Below are positions 46,385 through 58,461 of a stretch of 64,000 nucleotides of DNA, one piece after another; the first letter of the stretch is position 1; the number at the start of each line of letters is the position of its first letter. Source of the DNA: Pantoea trifolii (lineage in GTDB: Bacteria; Pseudomonadota; Gammaproteobacteria; Enterobacterales; Enterobacteriaceae). A program made the position numbers and the translations under genes. Under the pieces are notes generated by a model, which saw only the letters and a program-made list of their open reading frames with translations, did no database searches and was not told the DNA's origin. The stretch covers positions 2,914,001 to 2,978,000 of the forward strand of contig NZ_JANIET010000001.1 of assembly GCF_024506435.1 (NCBI RefSeq), given 5' to 3'.

Positions 46385-47301
46385 AACGCCGGCTTTAGCA
46401 TGCGTTGTTGCGTCAGCAGAGCCGCCTGCTGACGCACTTCCTGCCAGATCGCTTCTGCGGCGGGTGTCAGCGAGCGGTTTTTACGCTTGATCAGCATCAG
46501 GCTGCGATTAATTTCCGGATAGAGACGTCGCACCGTGAGTTTGCGTCCTGACGGCAACGGCAAGGCCAGCGCGGGCAGAATACTGATGCCAATCCCCGCT
46601 TCCACCATTGGATAAAGCGTGGCGGGATGGCCGATTTCCTGCACCACATTCACACTCAATGCCAGCTGTTGCAGCGCGGCATCAACTAATACGCGGCTGC
46701 CAGAAGCATAATCCTGCAGCACCATATTGCGTCCGGCCAGCATCGACCACTGCGCCTGCTCAATTTGCGCCAGCTCGTCATCTTCATGACACAGCAGCAA
46801 AAAAGGCTCCTGCAAAATCTCTTCGCTATCGAAATCGGTGTCGTTGAGCGGGCCAATCACAATGCCAAAATCGACCTCCGCATTACGTACGCTTTGCAGC
46901 ACCCATTGCTGCACGCGGTCATGCAGGATGACACGGATATCCGGATAGCGCTGCTGGCTGCTGGCCAGACACTGCGGCATAAGATGGGCAGAAGGTGTTT
47001 GGCTGGCGGCAACACGCACCGTGCCACTGCGCTGTTCGCCATAACTGCGCACATCCAACACCGTGGTATTGAGATCTTCCAATAAACGATTAAGCCGCGT
47101 GGCCAACTGCTGCCCCGCTTCGGTCAGCATCACTTCTCGCGTGGTGCGATCCAGCAAACGTACGCCCATTTCCGCTTCCAGCTCTTTAATGCTGTGACTT
47201 ACCGCCGACTGACTCAAACCAATCGCTTGACCCGCCAGACTGAAGCTGCCGTGATGCGCCACCGCCACAAAGGTTCGCAGCTGACGTAAAGTGTAATTCA
47301 T
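46381..47301 (-). CDS. yfeR: LysR family regulator YfeR
   Basis: 306 residues. N-terminal winged helix [20 protein letters not shown] ... [14 protein letters not shown], then the periplasmic-binding-like effector domain (about 90-295). Nearly the same sequence pattern as recalled E. coli YfeR (308), including QEIGHPATL and [15 protein letters not shown]. Divergent from yfeH, which E. coli YfeR is reported to regulate under osmotic change. A perfect LysR-type palindrome lies in the gap. Confidence 0.93.
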   Translation of the reverse strand: MNYTLRQLRTFVAVAHHGSFSLAGQAIGLSQSAVSHSIKELEAEMGVRLLDRTTREVMLTEAGQQLATRLNRLLEDLNTTVLDVRSYGEQRSGTVRVAASQTPSAHLMPQCLASSQQRYPDIRVILHDRVQQWVLQSVRNAEVDFGIVIGPLNDTDFDSEEILQEPFLLLCHEDDELAQIEQAQWSMLAGRNMVLQDYASGSRVLVDAALQQLALSVNVVQEIGHPATLYPMVEAGIGISILPALALPLPSGRKLTVRRLYPEINRSLMLIKRKNRSLTPAAEAIWQEVRQQAALLTQQRMLKPAF

Positions 47302-47316
47302 CGATATCGCTCATAG

Positions 47317-47335
47317 ATTGATGCAATAAATCAAT
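47317..47335. promoter_or_regulatory. LysR-type operator between yfeR and yfeH
   Basis: ATTGAT-N7-ATCAAT, a perfect inverted repeat of the T-N11-A class, 16 bp upstream of yfeR and 69 bp upstream of yfeH. Confidence 0.65.
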
Positions 47336-47403
47336 TTTATTTCTAAACCCAGCGGGCGCACAATTAGCACCATCAATTTTTTAAATTTAACCGGATTTTA
47401 ACA

Positions 47404-48405
47404 ATGGGATTTTTACGCCTCGATCCGATGATGATTAAACTCATCATCACCGTGCTGCTGGCCAGCTTCGTTCCTGCCAAAGGCGTGTTTGTCGACATCT
47501 TTGAATATCTGACCACCGCCGCCATTGCGCTGCTGTTCTTTATGCATGGCGCCAAACTGTCACGCGAGAAGATCATTGCCGGCAGCAGCCACTGGCGTTT
47601 GCACTTGTGGATTATGTGCAGCACCTTTGTGATTTTCCCGATTATTGGTTTGCTGATTGTCTGGTGGCATCCGGTTAACGTCAGCCCGGAAATCTACACC
47701 GGCTTTATCTATCTGTGTATTCTGCCGGCGACCGTGCAGTCGTCTATCGCCTTCACCTCAATGGCGGGCGGTAACGTCGCCGCAGCGGTATGCGCAGCTT
47801 CGGCATCCAGCCTGCTCGGCGTTTTTGTTTCGCCGCTGCTGGTGAATCTGGTAATGAATGTGCATAGCGAAATGCCGGGCAACGGCCTGGAGCAGATTGG
47901 TAAAATCATGCTGCAACTGCTGGTGCCGTTTGTTTTAGGACATTTGTCGCGTCGCTGGATTGGCGCGTGGGTTGAGAAACATCGCAGCCTGATTGGTAAA
48001 ACCGACCAAACCTCAATTCTGCTGGTGGTTTACTCCGCGTTCAGCGAAGCGGTAGTGAACGGCATCTGGCATCGCGTTGGCGTGGATACGTTGCTGTGGA
48101 TTCTGGTTGGCAGCGTGCTGGTACTGTTTATTGCACTGGCGATTAACCTGGCGGCATCGCGCTTGTTTGGCTTTAGCCGTGCGGATGAGATTGTGGTGCT
48201 GTTCTGTGGCTCGAAAAAGAGTCTGGCGAACGGTGTGCCGATGGCCAACATCCTGTTCCCGGCCAGTTCCGTGGGGATTATCGTGCTGCCGCTGATGATC
48301 TTCCATCAGGTGCAGTTAATGGTGTGTTCTTTCATTGCCCAGCGCTATAAAGCCGGCAATGAAAAACGGCTGGCGCAGCAGCAAGTCGAAGCGCAGAAGT
48401 CCTAA
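47404..48405 (+). CDS. yfeH: Putative sodium-dependent symporter YfeH (BASS family)
   Basis: 333 residues with about ten membrane helices; SBF-like/BASS family. Conserved TTAAIALLFFMHGAKLSRE, LPATVQSSIAFTSMAGGNVA and FCGSKKSLANGVPMANILFP agree with recalled E. coli YfeH. Substrate not established; relatives carry bile acids or other organic anions with Na+. Confidence 0.92.
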   Translation: MGFLRLDPMMIKLIITVLLASFVPAKGVFVDIFEYLTTAAIALLFFMHGAKLSREKIIAGSSHWRLHLWIMCSTFVIFPIIGLLIVWWHPVNVSPEIYTGFIYLCILPATVQSSIAFTSMAGGNVAAAVCAASASSLLGVFVSPLLVNLVMNVHSEMPGNGLEQIGKIMLQLLVPFVLGHLSRRWIGAWVEKHRSLIGKTDQTSILLVVYSAFSEAVVNGIWHRVGVDTLLWILVGSVLVLFIALAINLAASRLFGFSRADEIVVLFCGSKKSLANGVPMANILFPASSVGIIVLPLMIFHQVQLMVCSFIAQRYKAGNEKRLAQQQVEAQKS

Positions 48406-48407
48406 GT

Positions 48408-48435
48408 AAAACGGCCCGCAAATGCGGGCCGTTTT
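48408..48435. terminator. Bidirectional terminator yfeH/ypeB
   Basis: Perfect 12-bp stem AAAACGGCCCGC/GCGGGCCGTTTT with loop AAAT between convergent genes. Confidence 0.93.
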
Positions 48436-48436
48436 G

Positions 48437-48655
48437 TTATTCACTGCGCTTGAGCGGTTTAATTAAACCTTCCAGACCTTCGATCTTAATCGTCAGCGTC
48501 AGCTGCATCAGTTCGCCTAACTTACCGGCCGGAAATTCATCTTTACGGGCGAACCACAGCAAATACTCCTCCGGTACATCAATCAGCACTCTGCCCTTGT
48601 ACTTGCCGAACGGCATCACGGTATTGGCGATTTCAACCAGTTGCTGTTTATCCAC
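48437..48655 (-). CDS. ypeB: YpeB family protein (DUF3820)
   Basis: 72 residues, same length as E. coli YpeB. Core MPFGKYKGRVLIDVPEEYLLWF is the DUF3820 signature, often linked to nucleic-acid enzymes. Starts at GTG one base after the ligA stop, so it is co-transcribed with and translationally linked to ligA. Function unknown. Confidence 0.92.
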   Translation of the reverse strand: MDKQQLVEIANTVMPFGKYKGRVLIDVPEEYLLWFARKDEFPAGKLGELMQLTLTIKIEGLEGLIKPLKRSE

Positions 48656-48656
48656 G

Positions 48657-50681
<2,025 letters not shown>

Positions 50682-50694
50682 TTATCCGATAAAA

Positions 50695-50715
50695 AACCCC
50701 CGACATGCGGGGGTT
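50695..50715 (-). terminator. zipA terminator
   Basis: Perfect 8-bp stem AACCCCCG/CGGGGGTT with a 5-nt loop; on the minus strand TTTTTT follows. It separates zipA from ligA. Confidence 0.88.
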
Positions 50716-50743
50716 GTATTTGTTTTGACTCAGCTAGCGGCGA

Positions 50744-51721
50744 TTAACCGATAACTTCGCGAATACGCGTTTTGTAGGTTTCCAGCTTCTGCGGCGTCAT
50801 CATGCGACGCTCATCATCCAGCACCACGCCGCCCACATCATCAGCGATACGCTGCGCGGATTGCAGCATCAGTTTGAAGTTCTGGTTCGCATCGCCGTAC
50901 GACGGCACCATCATAAAGATGGAGATGCCAGGCGTTGAGAAGTTGCCCATCTGATCCGGATCGAATGAACCCGGTTTCACCATGTTCGCCAGGCTAAACA
51001 GCACCGGACCGCTGCCTGCTGGGCTAAGATGGCGATGGAAAATGTTCATCTCACCAAACTGGAATCCGGCCTGCAGAATTCCCTGCAACAGCGCTTCACC
51101 GTTCAGTTCGCCGCCCGCGTGTGCAGCAACGTGCAGCACTAATACGGCTTCTTTTTTACTGCCCGGCGCAGCAGCCGCTGGCTGTGGCGCTTCCGGTTGA
51201 TGTGCGACTGGCGCTTCAGGTTCGAATTCTGGCTCTTCTGCCGCTTGGAACTCTGGCGCAGGCTGCGTTGCGGAAAGCGGTTCGTTATCCAGCAGCGGAT
51301 CGGCCTGAATCGGTTGTGGTGCAGGCGCTGACGTTGGCTTCGCCATGGGCGCTTGCGGCGCCACTGGCTTACGCACTTCAGGTTCGTCATCCAACAAAGG
51401 ATCGCCCAATAACGGGTCGGCCTGACGTGATGCCGGTTGACGCACAGGTTCAGGCGCACGCGGTGCGCTCGCTGGACGCGCAGTGAATTCAGGTTCTTCA
51501 TCCGCATCACGATGACGACGTACACGGACTTCGCCGACGCCATCATCTTCTTCGCTCAGCAGATCTTCATCGGCTTCTTCGCGCTGTTTCAGACGTTTGT
51601 GCGGGCGATCACGAAACACGGAGGAGCGCTCTTTACGGCTGGTCCACAGTCCATGAAGTAGCAGCGCTATTATGGCGATCGCGCCAACAACGATTAATAT
51701 CAGACGCAAATCCTGCATCAT
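50744..51721 (-). CDS. zipA: Cell division protein ZipA
   Basis: 325 residues. N-terminal membrane anchor [20 protein letters not shown], charged segment [15 protein letters not shown], Pro/Gln/Ala/Glu-rich flexible linker (about 50-180), and FtsZ-binding C-terminal domain (about 185-325) including [17 protein letters not shown] and [17 protein letters not shown]. It tethers FtsZ to the inner membrane. Start 51721 agrees with the known N-terminus. It is divergent from cysZ. Confidence 0.95.
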   Translation of the reverse strand: MMQDLRLILIVVGAIAIIALLLHGLWTSRKERSSVFRDRPHKRLKQREEADEDLLSEEDDGVGEVRVRRHRDADEEPEFTARPASAPRAPEPVRQPASRQADPLLGDPLLDDEPEVRKPVAPQAPMAKPTSAPAPQPIQADPLLDNEPLSATQPAPEFQAAEEPEFEPEAPVAHQPEAPQPAAAAPGSKKEAVLVLHVAAHAGGELNGEALLQGILQAGFQFGEMNIFHRHLSPAGSGPVLFSLANMVKPGSFDPDQMGNFSTPGISIFMMVPSYGDANQNFKLMLQSAQRIADDVGGVVLDDERRMMTPQKLETYKTRIREVIG

Positions 51722-51938
51722 TGTATTCTCTGTTGTTCCAATACCTTGCCACCACGGCAAACTTTATCCTCTAACTGTATTTGCCCAGCTAAACAAGTGC
51801 AAGTCTGTGCAGTATTTTCTGACAAATTAGATAGCTGCCCCACGCTTTTTTGCTGTTTTTTCGCGCAAAGCAGGCCTGAAGCCGACAAAAAGCCAGGTTA
51901 TGATGGTCGCGCCGCTATATTTAGGAGAAAGGCTCGCT

Positions 51939-52697
51939 ATGCCCGCAGGAAATTCGGTCTCAACTTTTAATGGTGTTCACTACTTCGCTGAAGGATGGAA
52001 ACTGGTGCGCCTGCCCGGAATTCGTCGCTACGTTATCATGCCGCTACTGATCAACATCGTGCTGCTTGGCGGTGCTTTTATCTGGTTGTTTCAGCGTTTG
52101 GGGCAGTGGATCCCAGCATTGATGTCACATATCCCCGACTGGTTGCAGTGGCTAAGTTATCTGCTGTGGCCGCTATCGGTGATTTCGATTGTGTTAGTGT
52201 TCAGTTACTTCTTTTCGACGCTGGCGAACCTGATTGCCGCGCCCTTCTGTGGCTTGCTCGCCGAACAGCTTGAAGGGCGATTGACCGGAACGCCACTGCC
52301 CGATAGTGGCTGGATGGCCATGGTTAAAGATGTACCGCGCATCATGAAGCGAGAGTTACAGAAGCTTGGCTACTATTTGCCGCGTGCGCTTGGTTTGCTG
52401 TTGCTGCACTTCATCCCTGGATTTGGACAAACGGTGGCACCGGTTCTATGGTTTTTATTCAGTGCGTGGATGCTGTCCGTGCAGTATTGCGATTACCCCT
52501 TTGATAACCACAAAGTGAGTTTTCAGCAGATGCGTCAGGCGCTGCGCCAGCACAAAAGCGCCAATATGCAGTTTGGTGCGCTGGTGAGCCTGTTCACCAT
52601 GATCCCGATTATCAATCTGGCGATTCTGCCAGTGGCGGTATGCGGAGCAACGGCCATGTGGGTCGATCGTTATTATGCACAACATGCGCGCCGCTAA
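51939..52697 (+). CDS. cysZ: Sulfate permease CysZ
   Basis: 252 residues (E. coli 253): membrane protein with conserved [35 protein letters not shown] segment (here [15 protein letters not shown]) and [20 protein letters not shown]. CysZ takes up sulfate for cysteine synthesis. The ATG at 51939 matches the family N-terminus; AGGAG and AAAGG lie upstream. Sits next to cysK as in E. coli. Confidence 0.94.
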   Translation: MPAGNSVSTFNGVHYFAEGWKLVRLPGIRRYVIMPLLINIVLLGGAFIWLFQRLGQWIPALMSHIPDWLQWLSYLLWPLSVISIVLVFSYFFSTLANLIAAPFCGLLAEQLEGRLTGTPLPDSGWMAMVKDVPRIMKRELQKLGYYLPRALGLLLLHFIPGFGQTVAPVLWFLFSAWMLSVQYCDYPFDNHKVSFQQMRQALRQHKSANMQFGALVSLFTMIPIINLAILPVAVCGATAMWVDRYYAQHARR

Positions 52698-52837
52698 AGC
52701 TTTAAAATGCCTTATGCATTTTTGCGTAAGGCTTATGGTTGTGCGCTATATAGATATGCGATTTCTTTCCTTCCGCACATCATTAGAACAGGTATGCTCT
52801 GAGGGTTCCCAATATTTCATACAGTTAAGGACGAGCT

Positions 52838-53809
52838 ATGAGTAAGATCTATGAAGACAACTCTCTGACAATTGGTCATACGCCGCTGGTTCGACTGAAC
52901 CGCATCGGTAACGGCCGCATTCTGGCTAAGGTCGAGTCGCGCAACCCGAGCTTCAGCATCAAATGCCGTATCGGTGCCAATATGATTTGGGACGCGGAAA
53001 AACGCGGTATTTTGAAGCCGGGCGTTGAACTGGTGGAACCCACCAGCGGTAATACCGGTATTGCGCTGGCTTACGTTGCCGCAGCGCGCGGTTACAAGCT
53101 GACGCTGACCATGCCAGAAACCATGTCTATTGAGCGCCGCAAGCTGCTGAAAGCGTTGGGTGCTAACCTGGTGCTGACCGAAGGTCCAAAAGGCATGAAA
53201 GGTGCCATCGCGAAGGCGGAAGAGATTGTCGCCAGCGATCCGGATAAATATGTGCTGCTGCAGCAGTTCAGCAACCCAGCCAACCCGGAAATCCACGAAA
53301 AAACCACCGGCCCAGAAATCTGGGAAGATACCGATGGTGAAGTTGACGTGTTCATCGCAGGCGTGGGCACCGGCGGTACGCTGACTGGCGTGAGCCGCTA
53401 CATCAAGAACACTAAAGGCAAGAAAGAGCTGATTACCGTTGCCGTTGAGCCAACCGATTCACCGGTCATCGCTCAGGCGCTGGCGGGCGAAGAGATCAAA
53501 CCGGGTCCACATAAAATTCAGGGCATTGGTGCCGGTTTCATTCCTGGCAACCTTGACCTGAAATTGATTGACCGCGTAATCGCCATCACCAACGAAGAAG
53601 CCATTAGCACCGCACGTCAGCTGATGGAAGAAGAAGGCATTCTGGCAGGTATCTCTTCAGGTGCTGCCGTTGCCGCTGCACTGAAGCTGCAAGAGGATGA
53701 AGCCTTCGCCAACAAGAACATCGTGGTGATCCTGCCCTCCTCCGGCGAACGCTATTTAAGTACCGCACTGTTTGCCGACCTCTTCACTGAGAAAGAACTG
53801 CAGCAGTGA
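52838..53809 (+). CDS. cysK: Cysteine synthase A CysK
   Basis: 323 residues, same as E. coli. PLP-lysine in [14 protein letters not shown], phosphate loop [12 protein letters not shown] and [24 protein letters not shown] near the end. Condenses O-acetylserine with sulfide to cysteine; its C-terminus-binding site for CysE can also be used by CdiA toxins in other strains. Typically CysB-activated; no site is called here. Confidence 0.97.
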   Translation: MSKIYEDNSLTIGHTPLVRLNRIGNGRILAKVESRNPSFSIKCRIGANMIWDAEKRGILKPGVELVEPTSGNTGIALAYVAAARGYKLTLTMPETMSIERRKLLKALGANLVLTEGPKGMKGAIAKAEEIVASDPDKYVLLQQFSNPANPEIHEKTTGPEIWEDTDGEVDVFIAGVGTGGTLTGVSRYIKNTKGKKELITVAVEPTDSPVIAQALAGEEIKPGPHKIQGIGAGFIPGNLDLKLIDRVIAITNEEAISTARQLMEEEGILAGISSGAAVAAALKLQEDEAFANKNIVVILPSSGERYLSTALFADLFTEKELQQ

Positions 53810-53831
53810 TGCTCAAAGTCTGAAACTGACG

Positions 53832-53859
53832 AAAAAAGCACCCGCATGGGTGCTTTTTT
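53832..53859 (+). terminator. cysK terminator
   Basis: Perfect 12-bp stem AAAAAAGCACCC/GGGTGCTTTTTT with loop GCAT, 22 bp after the cysK stop. Confidence 0.93.
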
Positions 53860-54197
53860 GTGGTGCAGATCCCACTTTTATCACCAGACAGATTGCTTTC
53901 AGTGATGCGGCTCTGGTATTTAAGCTTCCAATTATTTCGGTGCCTGAAATTAATCTGCCTTTGAAGTGGATCAAGCTGAATCGATTTACTGATTTGGCGT
54001 AACGGCGAATCACGGCATAATGAGAAGAGTGACGCATTCGTGCAGTTTTTGATCTGTCACTGTTAATGACGTACTCATTCGAGCGCATTTTATGGTGAGC
54101 TTAAAACCATACCAGCGCACCTACGCAGGCTAAAGTTACGGCTCCAGGCTAGACTTTAGATCCATAACACCAAACCTGATAAAGTTGGGGAAATAGA
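53860..54197 (+). promoter_or_regulatory. pts operon upstream region
   Basis: 338 bp without a convincing gene between the cysK terminator and ptsH. The last ~60 bp (GCTAGACTTTAGATCC ... AAAGTTGGGGAAATAG) closely resemble the recalled E. coli ptsH leader and P1 region, and AGTTGGGG is the ribosome site. CRP and Mlc sites are known here in E. coli, but I could not place them with confidence. Confidence 0.5.
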
Positions 54198-54455
54198 ATG
54201 TTCCAGCAAGAAGTTACCATTACCGCACCTAACGGCCTTCATACTCGTCCTGCAGCCCAGTTCGTTAAAGAAGCAAAGGCTTTCCAGTCAGAAATCACTG
54301 TGACCTCCAATGGCAAATCTGCCAGCGCGAAAAGCCTGTTCAAACTGCAGACTTTGGGTCTGACGCAAGGTACGGTTGTTACGCTGTCTGCCGAAGGTGA
54401 AGACGAGCAGAATGCGGTTGAGCACCTGGTCAAGCTGATGGCTGAGCTGGAGTAA
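54198..54455 (+). CDS. ptsH: Phosphocarrier protein HPr
   Basis: 85 residues, same as E. coli. Phosphorylated His15 lies in [14 protein letters not shown]; Ser46 in [11 protein letters not shown]. Carries phosphate from enzyme I to sugar-specific EIIA proteins, including Crr in this operon. Confidence 0.98.
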   Translation: MFQQEVTITAPNGLHTRPAAQFVKEAKAFQSEITVTSNGKSASAKSLFKLQTLGLTQGTVVTLSAEGEDEQNAVEHLVKLMAELE

Positions 54456-54513
54456 CCGGCTCAGTTCGCAACTAAACCGACCCCTTTGCCCCATTGAGTG
54501 CAAATATCTTGAT

Positions 54514-54532
54514 CGCGGACAACCTGTCCGCG
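54514..54532 (+). other. Hairpin in the ptsH-ptsI spacer
   Basis: Perfect 8-bp inverted repeat CGCGGACA-ACC-TGTCCGCG within a 157-bp spacer. No T-run follows, so it is more likely an mRNA processing/stability element or attenuator than a full terminator. Confidence 0.55.
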
Positions 54533-54612
54533 TTATTGCATCTTTAGAGTACTGCTCCGCGACAGTGGCGACGCATCGGGTCAATGAGCCATCGTGATTA
54601 AAAGGTAGGGTT

Positions 54613-56340
54613 ATGATTTCAGGCATTTTAGCATCACCGGGTATCGCTTTCGGCAACGCACTTTTGCTGAAGGAAGATGAGATCGTCATTAGCCGTAAAA
54701 AAATTACTGACGATCAGGTTGAGCAGGAAGTTCAGCGCTTCCTCGATGGACGCAGCAAAGCTGCTTCACAGCTCGAAGCCATTCGCATTAAAGCCGGTGA
54801 AACCTTCGGTGAAGAGAAAGCGGCGATCTTTGAAGGTCACATCATGCTGCTCGAAGACGAAGAGCTTGAGCAGGAAATCATCGACCTCATCAAAAAAGAC
54901 CACGCTACCGCTGACGCCGCTGCTCACACCGTGATTGAAGGCCAGGCCGTTGCACTGGAAGAGCTGGATGACGAATATCTGAAAGAGCGTGCGGCTGACG
55001 TACGTGATATCGGTAAGCGTCTGCTGCAGAACATTCTCGGTCTGCACATTGTTGATTTGAGCGCGATTGCTGAAGAATCTATTCTGGTGGCGAAAGATTT
55101 AACGCCGTCAGAAACCGCACAGCTGAACCTGAAAAAGGTGCTGGGCTTTATCACCGATATTGGTGGACGTACCTCTCACACCTCTATCATGGCGCGTTCA
55201 CTCGAGCTGCCAGCCATTGTCGGCACCGGTAACGTGACCACCACCGTGAAAAACGGTGATTTCCTGATCATTGATGGCGTGAACAACAAGATTTACGTCA
55301 ATCCTTCCGAGCAGGAACTGGAAGAGCTGAAAGCGATCCAGACGCAATATCTTTCTGAGAAGCATGAATTGGCGAAACTGAAAGATCTGCCAGCTATTAC
55401 GCTGGACGGCCATCAGGTTGAAGTCTGCGCTAACATCGGTACCGTGCGCGATGTCGCTGGTGCAGAGCGCAACGGCGCAGAAGGTGTTGGCTTGTATCGT
55501 ACCGAGTTCCTGTTTATGGACCGCGATTCACTGCCAACCGAAGAAGAGCAGTTCCAGGCATACAAAGCGGTTGCTGAAGCTGTGGGTTCGCAGGCGGTTA
55601 TCGTGCGTACCATGGACATCGGCGGCGATAAAGATCTGCCTTACATGAACCTGCCAAAAGAAGACAACCCGTTCCTCGGCTGGCGCGCGATTCGTATCGC
55701 GATGGACCGCAAAGAGATTCTGCATGCGCAGCTGCGCGCGATTCTGCGTGCATCCTCTTTCGGTAAACTGCGCATCATGTTCCCAATGATCATTTCAGTA
55801 GAAGAAGTTCGCATTCTGAAAGGCGAGCTCGAGCTGCTGAAAGCGCAACTGCGCGAAGAAGGCAAATCCTTTGATGAGTCCATTGAAGTGGGCATCATGG
55901 TTGAAACGCCAGCATCCGCAGTGATTGCTCGCCACCTGGCGAAAGAAGTCGACTTCTTTAGTATTGGGACAAATGACCTGACGCAGTATACTCTGGCGGT
56001 CGATCGTGGTAATGATTTGATTTCACACCTCTATAACCCAATGACGCCGTCTGTTCTGGGCCTCATTAAGCAAGTGATCGACGCATCACATGCCGAAGGG
56101 AAATGGACCGGCATGTGTGGTGAGCTGGCTGGTGATGAACGTGCTACACTACTGTTACTGGGAATGGGGCTGGACGAATTCAGCATGAGCGCCATTTCAA
56201 TCCCAAGCATCAAGAAAATCATTCGTAATACTAATTTCGAAGATGCGAAGGCATTGGCGGAGCAGGCTCTGGATCAACCAACAGCGGATGATTTGATGAA
56301 TTTGGTCAACAAGTTCATTAAAGAAAAAACGCTCTGCTGA
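54613..56340 (+). CDS. ptsI: PTS enzyme I
   Basis: 575 residues, same as E. coli. Phospho-histidine motif [19 protein letters not shown] (about residue 189), PEP-binding TIM barrel with [10 protein letters not shown], and the active-site cysteine in GMCGELAGD near the C-terminus. Transfers phosphate from PEP to HPr. Ribosome site GGTAGGGTT precedes the ATG. Confidence 0.98.
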   Translation: MISGILASPGIAFGNALLLKEDEIVISRKKITDDQVEQEVQRFLDGRSKAASQLEAIRIKAGETFGEEKAAIFEGHIMLLEDEELEQEIIDLIKKDHATADAAAHTVIEGQAVALEELDDEYLKERAADVRDIGKRLLQNILGLHIVDLSAIAEESILVAKDLTPSETAQLNLKKVLGFITDIGGRTSHTSIMARSLELPAIVGTGNVTTTVKNGDFLIIDGVNNKIYVNPSEQELEELKAIQTQYLSEKHELAKLKDLPAITLDGHQVEVCANIGTVRDVAGAERNGAEGVGLYRTEFLFMDRDSLPTEEEQFQAYKAVAEAVGSQAVIVRTMDIGGDKDLPYMNLPKEDNPFLGWRAIRIAMDRKEILHAQLRAILRASSFGKLRIMFPMIISVEEVRILKGELELLKAQLREEGKSFDESIEVGIMVETPASAVIARHLAKEVDFFSIGTNDLTQYTLAVDRGNDLISHLYNPMTPSVLGLIKQVIDASHAEGKWTGMCGELAGDERATLLLLGMGLDEFSMSAISIPSIKKIIRNTNFEDAKALAEQALDQPTADDLMNLVNKFIKEKTLC

Positions 56341-56381
56341 TCCACGGACGCTAGCCTCAAATTACTGCTTAGGAGAAGATC

Positions 56382-56885
56382 ATGGGTTTGTTTTCTAAAC
56401 TTTTTGGCGAAAAATCAGAGAGCGCGTCAGGCACTATCGATATCGTTGCGCCTCTGTCAGGCGAAATCGTAAATATCGAAGACGTACCTGATGTGGTATT
56501 CGCTGAGAAAATCGTTGGTGACGGTATCGCAATCAAACCAACCGGCAACAAAATGGTTGCACCGGTTGATGGTACTATCGGCAAGATTTTCGAAACTAAC
56601 CACGCATTTTCAATCGAATCTGATAACGGCATCGAACTGTTTGTTCACTTCGGTATCGACACGGTTGAGCTCAAAGGTGAAGGTTTCAAACGCATCGCTG
56701 AAGAAGGCCAGAAGGTTAAGAAAGGCGACGTGGTGATCGAGTTTGATCTGGCACTGCTGGAAGAGAAAGCGAAATCCACGCTGACGCCGGTTGTAATCTC
56801 GAACATGGACGAGATTAAAGACCTGATCAAACTCTCCGGTCAGGTAACTGTGGGCGAGACTCCGGTTATCCGCATCAAGAAGTAA
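56382..56885 (+). CDS. crr: PTS glucose-specific EIIA component
   Basis: 167 residues (E. coli 169). Active-site histidines are His89 in [13 protein letters not shown] and His74 in [10 protein letters not shown]. Accepts phosphate from HPr for glucose EIICB; its unphosphorylated form inhibits non-PTS permeases and the phosphorylated form activates adenylate cyclase. AGGAG upstream; 41 bp after ptsI. Confidence 0.97.
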   Translation: MGLFSKLFGEKSESASGTIDIVAPLSGEIVNIEDVPDVVFAEKIVGDGIAIKPTGNKMVAPVDGTIGKIFETNHAFSIESDNGIELFVHFGIDTVELKGEGFKRIAEEGQKVKKGDVVIEFDLALLEEKAKSTLTPVVISNMDEIKDLIKLSGQVTVGETPVIRIKK

Positions 56886-56910
56886 GCTTCGGCTGATTCG
56901 TGAGAATTGT

Positions 56911-56937
56911 AAAACGGCACCCAATGGGTGCCGTTTT
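56911..56937 (+). terminator. crr (pts operon) terminator
   Basis: Perfect 12-bp stem AAAACGGCACCC/GGGTGCCGTTTT with loop AAT followed by a further T. Confidence 0.93.
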
Positions 56938-56976
56938 TGTTTACTTAAAAATTAGAGTTCTGAATGCGCGAGGTGA

Positions 56977-57085
56977 GGTCAGGACGACGGGCCAGAGGAG
57001 TAAAGCGTCTCGCGCCAGGGAAGGCGCGAGCCGAGGCCCAGGGACGGTTTATGCCGTCTTTACGATCTGCCCCGTCGTCCTGACC
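56977..57085. repeat. ~109-bp nested-palindrome (cloverleaf-like) element
   Basis: Outer arms GGTCAGGACGACGGG (56977-56991) and CCCGTCGTCCTGACC (57071-57085) are perfect complements. Pairing continues inward with CAGA/TCTG and GTAAAG/CTTTAC. Inside are two more hairpins: CTCGCGCC-N6-GGCGCGAG (57009-57030) and GACGG-N6-CCGTC (57043-57058). It sits between the crr terminator and the 3' end of the kinase gene. A mobile palindromic repeat or a structured RNA would fit; I do not recognise a named family. Confidence 0.7.
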
Positions 57086-57099
57086 GACAACACCAAGCC

Positions 57100-58461
57100 T
57101 CAATCCTGCTTCCAACGCGGCAACCTTAATGTCAGCTCCAACCCCCCTTCCGGGCGATTTACCGCCTGCACTTCTCCGTGATGCGCCAGAATCACCTTAC
57201 GCACAATTGAAAGCCCTAAGCCGTAGCCTTTGCCCATCAGCGGAGAATTCACGCGGACAAACGGGTCGAAGATACTCGAGAGCTTCTCATCGTCAACTCC
57301 CGGCCCTTGATCGCGCACGCTTATCGCCAGCCACTGATTCTCCGCCTGCAGGCGTACATGGATATGCTGCCCTTTATGCGAGAAACGCAGCGCATTACGC
57401 AGCACATTCTCCACGCCACGGCGAATCAGCTCTGCATTGCCGTGAACGGTGTAATCCGCGTTCTCATCAACCTGAAAATCGACTTTCACGCCTGGAATTT
57501 GCGCCTCGTAGCGCACATCAGTCACCACCGCATGCAGCAGGCCGGTAAGGTCGAAATACTGTTCGCCCGGCATACTCTCGTGCTCAGCACGCGAAAGTGT
57601 CAGCAGCTCACCAATCATCTTGTCGAGGCGCCGAGCCTCCTCATCAATACGATTGAGTGAGGATTCGACGGATTCTGGGGTCTGACGTGCTAAGCCGGTC
57701 GCCAACTGCAATCGCGCCAGCGGTGAACGTAGCTCGTGGGAGATATCATGCAGCAGCTCCTCGCGCGCTTTTACCAGCGTATCGAGGCGCTCCACCATCG
57801 CATCAAAATCCTGCGCAACGTTTGACAGCTCGTCATGGCGTTTACGCATCACCGGATAGAGCCGCACCGACAAATCGCCGCTGGAGACACGCGCAAAGCC
57901 CTCGCGCAGCTGCCGCATCGGCCGCGTCAGGTTCCACGCCAGCAGCAGGCTAAACAGCAGCCCCAGCGCGCCGGCGAAGGTAAACATCGGTTCTGGGATA
58001 TTCAGGATGCGACGCGGGCCGCCGCCGCCCATCGAGCTATCTTCACGCAGGCCTTTAACGTCATAACGCAACTCGTACTGTTTACCATCCTGCCCTTTCA
58101 CCCAACGCACAATCACATTGGGAAAAGGCCCATGAAACGGTGCGCTAAAGGTTTCCGGTGGCGCATCGCCCGGCGTGGTAACGGGTTTATCGTGCTGAAT
58201 GACGGAGAAAAACTGACGATCGTTCGGCTCCCAGTCCGCCATCATGTCATCCAGCGAGCTCAGCCCGCCGCGCTCCAGCACTGAGACGGCGGAAGCCATT
58301 TGCAGATTAACGATACGGCGAATCGCGACAATCTCGGGCGGCTCATGTCGATTACCGGAGAGCGTAAAGCCCAGCCACAACAGCTGGCTGATGATGACAA
58401 ACACAATCCAGAAGCCGAGCAAAATCTTCCAGAACATGCGGCCGCGATAGCTGTGTTTCAT
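57100..58461 (-). CDS. CpxA-like sensor histidine kinase
   Basis: 453 residues. Membrane helices at about 10-32 and 160-178 flank a periplasmic sensor region; HAMP (about 176-230, NLTRPMRQLREGFARVSSGDL); HisKA with His242 in HDISHELRSPLARLQLA; HATPase with N-box ENVLRNALRFS, G1 RDQGPGVDD and G2 GKGYGLGLSIV. Its ATG overlaps the regulator stop by 4 bp. It is the CpxA subfamily by layout but a distinct protein from CpxA. Signal unknown; in E. coli pdxK occupies this place. Confidence 0.87.
   Translation of the reverse strand: MKHSYRGRMFWKILLGFWIVFVIISQLLWLGFTLSGNRHEPPEIVAIRRIVNLQMASAVSVLERGGLSSLDDMMADWEPNDRQFFSVIQHDKPVTTPGDAPPETFSAPFHGPFPNVIVRWVKGQDGKQYELRYDVKGLREDSSMGGGGPRRILNIPEPMFTFAGALGLLFSLLLAWNLTRPMRQLREGFARVSSGDLSVRLYPVMRKRHDELSNVAQDFDAMVERLDTLVKAREELLHDISHELRSPLARLQLATGLARQTPESVESSLNRIDEEARRLDKMIGELLTLSRAEHESMPGEQYFDLTGLLHAVVTDVRYEAQIPGVKVDFQVDENADYTVHGNAELIRRGVENVLRNALRFSHKGQHIHVRLQAENQWLAISVRDQGPGVDDEKLSSIFDPFVRVNSPLMGKGYGLGLSIVRKVILAHHGEVQAVNRPEGGLELTLRLPRWKQD

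Noticed and set aside
53860..54088. Short frames between cysK and ptsH
   Set aside because: They cross the cysK terminator and lack start signals; the region is better read as pts regulatory DNA.
56900..57181. 93-codon frame through the cloverleaf element
   Set aside because: It runs through palindromic sequence into the antisense of the kinase gene; an artefact of GC-rich repeats.
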